Part shown: piece after piece, positions 55,576-64,000 of the stretch
Position numbering within the stretch: the stretch's first letter is position 1
Layout of the letters: each line of letters starts with the position of its first letter
DNA from: Plectrocnemia conspersa
Taxonomy: Eukaryota > Arthropoda > Insecta > Trichoptera > Polycentropodidae
Reading direction: 5' to 3'
Assembly (NCBI GenBank): GCA_009617715.1
Contig: VTFK01000052.1
Location: 806,001-870,000 of the forward strand
DNA: 64,000 nt
Notes under the pieces: model-generated
Told to the model about the DNA's origin: nothing
Database searches by the model: none
What the model saw: only the letters and a program-made list of their open reading frames with translations
Made by a program: the position numbers and the translations under genes

Positions 55576-57084
55576 CTATAAATGTGTTCAAAAAATAAAC
55601 AGTTAATATGAAGCCATGATTTTCGAAATAAATTTACACAGTTTGCAAGCTTTGTTCTGGCGTAAGTCATGGCGAAATGGCAAACCAAACTGAGCACAAG
55701 TCGCTGTCAGCTGTCAAATTGTCTGTCGCACGGTGGGGTATTTGCTCAATCTGGGCGGCCAAAAGTCGATTATGAAAATTTAAGCGCAGGTAATAAAGAA
55801 AAGTTGCTCTGTAAAGCTGATAATTTTGCGCATAATAATCAACAATTCCCACGCTAGCGCCCCCACCGCCGATTAGGCGCCGATTGCATACTCGTACATT
55901 GGACAATTATTATTATTTTATTTGAGTACAGTTAAAAATCCAAACCATTGATTGTGATAAAGCAAGTAAGTTTTTCTACGTTTCATAGCTTTTTGTTGCA
56001 GTTGCTGTTATATTAAACACACAATATTGTTTTGAATAAGTACCATTTTTTAGTACTTTTTCCAATTTTTTTTTTAAATTTTGAGTTCATTAGTTATATT
56101 TATCGCCACTTTTTAATGTAGATTTTATATACAATATAAAGTTTAAGTCTTTTTCTTTATGATACATGTAAAATTAGCTGCGGATTTTAGCGGTTTTTAA
56201 CATATTGCATACCATTATTCTTAAAAATGGGACGGGGCTTAGTCGCGAAAGTTAGGACTTTTTAATTAGGTGACGCATTAACGTCTAATTTAAAATACAG
56301 TTTCATAATGATTGTTATTTTTTAATAATATGATCACCATGGTAAAATCAGTAAACCTCAAATTGTGGATCGCGTACTAATAAAATAAAATAATAATTTG
56401 TTAAGAATCAGCATATATACACATAGTTAAAAATGAAAACGATACCGAGTATGATAAAATACTAGTCAAATACTTTTTCTTGTTAAAAAAACAGCAAATA
56501 TCAAACTTTGTGACATATACAATTTATTTTTTATTTTTAACACTTGACGCGGCGAAATTCGCACGATCGTTCAACACGGAATTCCTCTTCCTCGGGCCTA
56601 CAATTTCAGAAATACTTTAAATACCTAATAAAATAAAGTTTCATTCAATTATTTCATAAAACATAATTTTTTTTAAAGTATTTTTAAAAAAAAAAATTTT
56701 TTTCAAGTATTTTTAAAAAAAATTTTTTTTTTTCTATAATGTATTTTTTAACACTTATAATATTATATATTTGACAAAGAGCACTTATGGAATCAACTAA
56801 AGTGGATAAATAATTTTGGCCGCCTAGATCGGGCAAATACTCCACTGTGTCGTTGGAAAAAGTCTTTCTAATTCGAAAAACAAACCTCAAAGCAACATAA
56901 AGCTAGTGAGATATGTATATATACACATATAAATCTGATGTCTGGTTCCATTTAAGTATTGCAAGGGGTTCGTCAAAAATATTTGTTCTAATTTTTTTTT
57001 CAAAGAGCTATGACACGAATAAGGCGTGTCTGTAAAGCGAGCGATACTTTTTTTCTGAGAAGATAGGCAGCGGCGTTATTGCGG

Positions 57085-57098
57085 GGGGGGGGGGAGGT
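57085..57098. repeat. G homopolymer run
   Basis: About 14 consecutive G after TTATTGC, followed by AGGTGAGG. Striking in this composition; its length may be uncertain in the assembly. Confidence 0.8.
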
Positions 57099-58929
57099 GA
57101 GGCAATTTACTTTGACTTTGCCATGCTATTTTTAAAAAGTAAATATTGTTTCCATAATCAGCATCCATACATTTAAGAAGCTTCTGGAAATGGCGATGGT
57201 TTAATTTATTGGCCCCTAATAAATAAGGCAGATTTAATGAGAATTTGAATGACACTATCCATTTTAAAGCTTTGGTGCATAATCAGTTTTACACCGACCT
57301 GTATGTCTTGATAAAGATGACGAGTATTATTATTTTGAGTCACATTTTTTTGTAATGATCAAACGTATCAATCAATACCTACATACCTTAAGTGCTTTGA
57401 AGCAGTAAACATTTCACTGCCCCGAAATATAATCGCACCTAATTAGGTGCAGAATTGAATTTATATTAAGACGACACCCGCCCTCACATTAATATCACGT
57501 TCATTTATTTAAAGGGATGTCGCGTCGAAATCGGCGCGGCGACATCTTTACGAGCGCGATAACAACGAATAATATACTATTTTTATACTACACCAATTTG
57601 TAAGACATATGCCCCTCGAATGACATACAAATGTGTGACTAAAAGACAAATTATTGAGTTGCAAGGGTGAGCCAATATAGACTGAAGGAGATGAAAGAAG
57701 TATTTATTGCAAGGCAAGAGTATTTTTTTTATTATTTTAGAAGAGTTAATGAATCGATAAGACATTGTCAGATATAGGTAGATAAGCAATATAAGGTTAA
57801 TGAGAAAATAATTGCAGTTTTTAATATTAAATTTGAGCTTTCATTATAATAATTGTATCATGCTATATTCTGGTTCTAAGCCGGCAGCAATACTTTTAGT
57901 GCAGATACTATTAAAAAATGCGTTATTGAACGACAGACTTGAATATAAAAAAAGTCATGGTCGTTCTTCTTTAGTTGATAACTAAGTTGAATCAGAGCTA
58001 TGCATAAAAAAGTTTGCACAAGTTAAAAGTTAATATTCCAACAGATTTAGCCCATTTAAAACAGATATTTCCTGATATACTTGTTGCATGTCCGATGTGG
58101 ATTAACACCACTAATACTATTTTTTTAATTTAAAATCATTTAAAATAAAGCTATAAAAATAATATAAAATACATTTTTAACTAATTAAAAAAAATATTTA
58201 AATACTAACAATCAAAGAACATTGCTGTTTTCATTCCAGAAAAAAACTATTTCCAATTATCTTGTGTATCGGACTATGATAAAAACATTCATAAATTAGA
58301 ATATAAGCACACATGTAATTCCAAAGTGCATATTGATTTAGAAGCTGAAGACCAAATATCAATAATTTCTGGTATTCAGATATATGTACTTAAATAGGCA
58401 CTTAACCCCATTTCTTTCTTTTACTTAAACTGTTACTATCAACGTTTTATTTTATATTACTTTTGCAGCCAATAGCAAAATTGTCTATATGAAAATGGTT
58501 GTAAGCAAGTAACATGTATTTTTGTAAAATTAATTATCCTATTGTAATAAACGTTACATAGATAAATAAAAATGTAGCATAGAAAAGTCAAAAGATTATA
58601 CACCCTTACTTTAATTGATATAATACAATGACAATTCTCTTTAATCTATGTAGTCTATAAATTATAACAATTGTATAAATAAAATTTTATAAGCGACACA
58701 TTTCAATTACTAAGGCAACGAGATAACATTCCACTCCTGAAATATCGATTTTCAGGTTCCCTCATATCTGATCAATATCGCATCCTTATCTATCTACTAT
58801 AATATGTATATGTTACACATAAGAGAGGTGAGGTAATGCCGAAATTAATGTCGTTTTTTTATTAACATAAAAAATGTCTTGTATTTATTTTAATGATTTA
58901 GAATAAACTTTCTTTCTTAAGATAAAATA

Positions 58930-59640
58930 TCTTATCGCTTTCAGACATTTTTAAATTCCATTGAAAATTGTATCGATCGAAATAAATGGTATTCGGAGAG
59001 AGCACGGTCTGGAGAATGAGGTGAATGAGATAAAACTTTCTAGCAAAGTTCCTTGATTTTATAGAAAAGCAAACAGGCATTGTCGTATTGTACAACTGTT
59101 CGACTTTTTTTTACTTACTCTTGCAAAGATCCAGCTGATCGTAATATAAGTTGCTGTTATTGTTTGGCAAAGTTTAAGAGTTTTGTAATCCACAATTCCT
59201 TTGCAATACCACCATAAATATAATATATTATTTTTATATTGTAGGTTTCTATACTTGCTTTTTTAATACTGTCTTTTACGATGATTGTTGTTGCATAACG
59301 TCATTTTTTAATCTTTAATTATCGAGAAAAGGCGACGCAGATTCAAGATCCAGCCGCTCTTGAAATATGCAGATACGCGCTGAAAGGTTTTCTTTGCTCA
59401 ATTCGTGTGGAAATCATAAACTTCCAAGCCTTCCTAATTTTTTTAAATGTTTGAGTGGGATTTGCTCCACATTCTGCAGCCAGGAGATAATATTTGCTGG
59501 TCTCGCACATCCAGGACTATTCTTGATTATTATTCTTTTGAACCATCTTTGATATTCACTGATATCTAATGAATCACCTGCCACTTTACAAAGGTTTTTA
59601 GTGACAGTATTTATCTATATGGTATTCAATTTTGTATAAA
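58930..59640 (-). mobile_element. Degenerate mariner, cecropia/mauritiana-like
   Basis: The minus strand reads VAGDSLDISEYQRWFKRIII, then PGCARPANIISWLQNVEQIP, LGRLGSL(stop)FPHELSKEN, LSARICIFQERL and SASPFLDN. These parallel the mariner order helix-turn-helix, linker, LGKWVPHELSE.N, PFLDRI. Further down it reads VLSHSPHSPDRALSEYHLFR (family HPPYSPDLAPSDYHLFR). Catalytic segments between are deleted. No terminal repeats were found. Confidence 0.75.
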
Positions 59641-60007
59641 TTGTTTTTTTGGTGAAAATTCAGCCATTGTATATTTTGGGTAATGTGGATTCTGGATATG
59701 CACTAATACAGATATGACAAAACACGCATCTCTAATGTGCTACAGAGTGAAGTCTTCTAGCTACAAAATATATTTAATATACATAGCTGATTAAATCGCG
59801 TAAACTAAAGAAACATTGTTGTGGATCGGGTCGTGGAACCACATAATACTAACAAATAAAATAAGAAAACCTCAAGAACTTCCTTGGCCAATTAGACTGA
59901 ATAACGAAAGATGAGTCATGCTTCAAATTACAGAGAAAAGCATACGGCAAATATTTACTTACTACGCTAAAACTTTTTTATGAAAATGATTTTGAATGAT
60001 TCTAGCT

Positions 60008-61056
60008 AGGGCATCCAAATATCCGCCCAAATGAATTACCCAGAAAAGAACCGGGTACCCGGTTCGTTTCCGGGTAATTTTTGACAACTATTAAATATTG
60101 AGCTGGAGTTAAAATTTACGAATAATATATATCTTTGATTTTGAATTTTATCTTGAATTATATTGAATTTTAATCATAATCGATACCCCGCTTATCACTA
60201 CTAGAGCATTCGAGCCGGGCAGCACAGGAACCGGGTACCCGATTACCCGCCATGTTTTTCATGGAACCGAAAACCGGGTAATGTTTGACGGGTATCCGGT
60301 TAATTTCACTTAAATACTTTTTTCCATTATTTCAAATTAAATGGAAGAGCCGAATCGGCGTTCTTAAACGACAAACGTCTTTGAACGACAAAAAAAGGGA
60401 CAGCACTTAGCGACCTATAGATTTCGAGATAAGCGAATGCATAGATAAGAATTATTTTGAAAGGATGCAGTTGTAAATAAAAATAAATTTTAATGCGTTG
60501 TAGGGTGAAAATATAACACATTAGATTCGTTAGTGTTTTTAAAATATAACTTTTTACAAAAAGAACATCAATAAAACTTTGTTTCTCTACCTACATATAA
60601 TACATATAATAAATACAATCATCTAATTTTTTTTTGTAATTTTAATAAAATTTATTTCCTCAGTATTTTTCATGTGCAATTTGTATTATTATTGCCAAAT
60701 ATGTGTTAAAATAAATATTTCGGTTTTGTACTGTTACACATGTATGTAATAGTATGTAAGTATATGTATATATGTACCTACCGATGGAATGTAAAAATAT
60801 TTCGATTGAGTAAAGTATTAATAATTACATAATATATTGATTTTATTTCAATACCTTATTTTTTTTTTAAATAATAATAATTATTAAAGTAAAATTAAAT
60901 ATATCACGGCATATTTAATCAAATATTCAAATATAATAAAAATTGGACTCTTAACAGCTTACAAAAATTACCCGGAACCGAACCGGGTACCCGGTTCTTT
61001 CTCGGGAAATACCCGTATAACCGGGTAATGAATTCGGCCGGGTATTTGGATGCCCT
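60008..61056. mobile_element. Non-autonomous hAT-like element with CCGGGTACCCGG arrays
   Basis: The ends are TAGGGCATCCAAATATCCG and, reverse-complemented, TAGGGCATCCAAATACCCGG. The palindromic word CCGGGTACCCGG or close variants occur near 60048, 60225 and 60975, and again outside the element at 61240. No target duplication is evident and no transposase was read in the 1-kb interior. Confidence 0.7.
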
Positions 61057-61239
61057 AATCACTACCTACTCTGTATGCAGCTGTTATTTTAACGGACTTC
61101 TTGGAAGCATCGAATATCGTTGCCTGGAAGGGTTTAACTAATCTCTAAATCGGTTTTGCAAAATAGAAAAAAAGTGAAAAAATCGTGTGACTATAAATGT
61201 TTAATTTTAAAAAATGAAACATTATATTGATATGAAATG

Positions 61240-61335
61240 AACCGGGTACCCGCTAAAATTATCCGGTTATCTGTTTCTTTAAAAACACGCGGCTACCCGG
61301 AGCCCTGTATTCGGTTATTACCCGATTTGGAAACT
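61240..61335. repeat. Fragment related to the CCGGGTACCCGG element
   Basis: GAACCGGGTACCCGCTAAAA, then TTATCCGGTTATCTG and GGCTACCCGGAGCCCTGTAT share words with the preceding element and end in the complement of CAGGGCTCCGGGTAG. Confidence 0.55.
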
Positions 61336-61620
61336 CTGATTATAGCTTTAATATAGTTTTAATAGTTTGGTTTTGTCTCTTCCGCTACATTAAATTATGC
61401 AATATAAAGTTATAAACGTATCAGCTTTTTATTGCCACGGTAGTTTAATCTTTTAACGATTTTGCGTTTAATATAAACAAGTTAACATTATATTGACAAA
61501 GAATTTCAATGCTTCGTCTTTCAGCGAATACTAAATAATAATATTGCTAAAAAACATTTTTTATGTTGAAAATTAACTACAATTTTTTAGTCTACCATAC
61601 ATTTTTTTTTGTTTAATTAA

Positions 61621-61857
61621 AACCCTTTGGACGCGATAGTCGACTACAGTCGCTTAATTGATTTTTTTATCTCTTTACGCAAGTCAGTAAAAAAAATGTT
61701 TTTAAGAAAAAACTTTTTTTTGTGAATAAACATAAAATATCATTTTAAATAAATAAAAATTGAAAAATCAGAACATTTAAACACAGTATCAAGGTAAAAT
61801 TTGCATTTTAAAAAAAAAACAATTTTATATTTATTTTTGATTCACGCGTCCAAAGGG
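61621..61857. mobile_element. piggyBac-like MITE, 237 bp
   Basis: TTAA (61617-61620) then AACCCTTTGGACGCG; right end CGCGTCCAAAGGG followed by TTAA (61858-61861). The 13-bp inverted repeat CCCTTTGGACGCG and the TTAA target fit piggyBac. There is no gene inside. Confidence 0.75.
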
Positions 61858-62759
61858 TTAAATAATTGCTTATCTAAATTTAATTCAATCAAGATAATCA
61901 AATTGTACTTATAAAATAAAAACTCATAACTTCATATTAAAAAACTATTAGATAATCACAAAACGTATGTCGTTTTAATTAAAATTTAAGTCTCAACAAC
62001 CAGTTGTGCTTTGCCTGGTAATACCTGAGTATGTTTTTATTTGTTATATATGATAGTGCACATCTGGACTATAAATTCCGATATTAAAAAAAAATGTTTC
62101 TCAAAATTTACGATTGCAGAATTTTTACCAAAATATCAATTCATACAAAATTGCATGTTATATGAATTTATTTTTTAAATTTGTGAAGTAGTAAATGATT
62201 TATTAGATATCTGTAATTGTTGAAGATAATTAAATAAAAAAGATTTTGTGTGTATGGTGAAATTGAAAAAGGACTATGCATTGCGATATTTTTAAGCTTG
62301 GACAAACATATTTTGATAAACTAGATCGTTTTCACAAGGCAGTAAAAAAAATAAGCTAGTAATAGCTTCTGTTGTCAATAAAAGTAGATTAGCGATAAAA
62401 TCAAGAAAGTTTTTTCTCGTTCACTGTATTTTCCAGACCTTGCTCCTATCAGAATATTTTGAATCAATACTTCCAACATTTTAAGCTAATGGATTAAAAA
62501 AACATAGCAAGAGATATTCGAAGGCAATGTCTTTAAAAATAAAATAGATTTTGTGGCATTAAAATAGAAATAAACATTTTTGATTGAATATAATATAATA
62601 TAAGTCTTGCAGAATTTTTTTTAGCAACAATTATAAATGGTCAGTAACTTATTGTTATGCAAAGTTCCAATTGCAACAGTTATTAAAACAACATACACCA
62701 TACACAAGATCTGGGTTAAAATCTCATATGCACCCTAGTATTATACATTTTTAATATAT

Positions 62760-62886
62760 TAAAATAAAATTGAGATTGGTTGTGCATAATTAAATAATTA
62801 AAATAAAATTGAGTTGGTTGTGCATAATTAAATAATTAAAATAAAATTGAGATTGGTTGTGCATAATTAAATAATTAAAATAAAAT
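62760..62886. repeat. 39-bp tandem repeat, three copies
   Basis: Three consecutive copies of a unit starting TAAAATAAAATTGAGATTGG and ending GTGCATAATTAAATAAT; the middle copy lacks one A. A partial fourth follows. Confidence 0.95.
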
Positions 62887-63500
62887 AAACGAAATGAACT
62901 GATTTATGGATTTTGATTTCAGTATAATTTCTCACTAATTAGTAAGTAATCGTTGATTGATTTTACCTCGTAGTCATTTTAAAATAAATAAATAAATATT
63001 TGGTTTGCTTTAATATCCAGCTTATTTTCGTTATATATGAATATAACAACATTTGATCAAAATTGGTAACAAAGTTGTATATTTTAAAACACTACATGTA
63101 ATATAAAAATTAACAGATTCTTAAATATGTACTGACTGTTTGAAACCAATCAAAATTATTGTTGATAATATTCATGTTATTTTGATAAACATAAATATAA
63201 GCAATAAGGAAATAATTCCTTTTTAATTGATGTTATGTATATTACATTCTATAATCTATCATAAGCAATATTAAGCATTTAATTTAAAAAACTCTAAAAT
63301 TAACTTTTTTGAGACTTATCTACTTTTGTCTTTAAATTAAATTTAATATCAGTTTGACTGATTTATTATCCAGTCAAAGATTTTTTTTACACATTTCCTG
63401 AAACTTTGCAAGCATTAAAAATACATACAAGATATTCTCTATAATCTGAAATAGCTCATTATACTTGCTATGTATGACTTAGCTCAATTTTAATTATTAA

Positions 63501-63826
63501 CCCTTTGAGCCCTGAGCTCCAGAGAAATTTTTGGCAAAGTAAGAATGTTTGACTAAAAGAGAAATTTCGACTATTTCGTTATTTTTTTCAAAAAAAGCAA
63601 TTTAGAAATACGATAAAAAATATTTATTTCATATAAAAGACTGAAACAATAAAAATCAATTTATTGCTACAATAGAATTCAATATAATTGCTTTTTATTA
63701 CCTCACATAATTAAGAGTAAAAAAAAAGTTTTTTTTATACATATGTATTTATTTAAAATTGCAAAGCAATGATTTTTTTTTTAAAAAAAATCGCATATTA
63801 GGCCAAATTATCTGGCACTAAAAGGG
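63501..63826. mobile_element. piggyBac-like MITE, 326 bp
   Basis: TTAA (63497-63500) then CCCTTTGAGCCCTGAGC; the right end reverse-complements to CCCTTTTAGTGCCAGA and is followed by TTAT (a decayed TTAA). No coding capacity. Confidence 0.6.
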
Positions 63827-64000
63827 TTATACAATAATATTTTCATGAATATTTATAGCTCAAATTAAATAAATGTTACTTTTAACATGAGTAGAAATAA
63901 ATAAGTATACGAGAGATAAATCTTTTGAAAATAAATATTATTACAATATTCTAAAACTAAAATTAAATATGCAATAATTAATATAAAATAAATATCATCA

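Larger units (their letters stand above)
52585..64000. other. Lmx1 upstream/intronic region, repeats only
   Basis: 11.4 kb with no recognisable exon. Contents are a SINE-like element (53163-53460), hAT-like ends (55085), a MITE end (55488-55575), a G run (57085-57098), a mariner remnant (58930-59640), a hAT element (60008-61056), two piggyBac-like MITEs (61621-61857 and 63501-63826) and a 39-bp tandem repeat (62760-62886). The stretches 53470-55080 and 55600-58900 have no other assignable feature. Confidence 0.75.

Noticed and set aside
55667..55906. 79-codon minus-strand open frame upstream of Lmx1, considered as its missing N-terminal exon
   Set aside because: No LMX1-like residues and no donor in the phase needed to join the LIM1 exon.

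Overview
The window is AT-rich, intron-rich nuclear DNA from an arthropod, most likely an insect. Coding exons stand out as GC-richer islands in a background full of A/T runs, (TA)n tracts and decayed transposons. Three conserved developmental genes can be read with confidence. I cannot name the species. No prokaryotic features, CRISPR array, rRNA gene or credible tRNA gene was seen.

Layout. From 5073 to 28679 (+) lie six exons of the nuclear receptor E78 (Eip78C family): the DNA-binding domain, the hinge, the ligand-binding domain and the stop. Its 5' exons lie before the window. From 35188 to 43364 (-) lies the complete coding sequence of the NDR-family kinase Tricornered (trc, STK38-like): 8 coding exons, 460 codons. 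It has one upstream non-coding exon (43525-43599) and a GC/CpG-rich presumptive promoter and first exon near 46892-47280. E78 and trc converge tail to tail across about 6.5 kb. From 50961 to 52584 (-) lie the last three coding exons of an LMX1-type LIM-homeodomain gene (LIM1, LIM2, homeodomain, C-terminus). Its start codon was not found. The remaining 11.4 kb to 64000 is upstream or intronic DNA of that gene and holds only repeats.

Most of the remaining sequence that can be assigned is mobile DNA. It includes RTE-type LINE fragments; several mariner remnants; a vertumnana/irritans-like mariner; two unrelated Tigger/pogo elements with TA target duplications (one keeps a 236-codon transposase block); a hAT element with a perfect 8-bp target duplication; and many hAT-, piggyBac- and pogo-like MITEs. 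There are also foldback elements, a tRNA-like SINE candidate and a tandem-repeat array in E78 intron 4. The trc intron 38689-43018 carries a mariner and a Tigger close together, both antisense to the kinase.

Functionally, E78 is an ecdysone-pathway nuclear receptor, Trc acts in the Furry/Mob pathway of cell morphogenesis and dendrite tiling, and LMX1 specifies neurons. They share no pathway that I can see, so adjacency is best read as conserved linkage. I found no convincing undescribed multi-gene system. The less ordinary items are the structured repeats: the 10.8-kb foldback and its second copy, the 16.4-17.4-kb array, the multi-hairpin SINE-like element at 53.2 kb, a degraded hammerhead-like motif near 27.0 kb and an isolated 26-bp hairpin in E78 intron 1.
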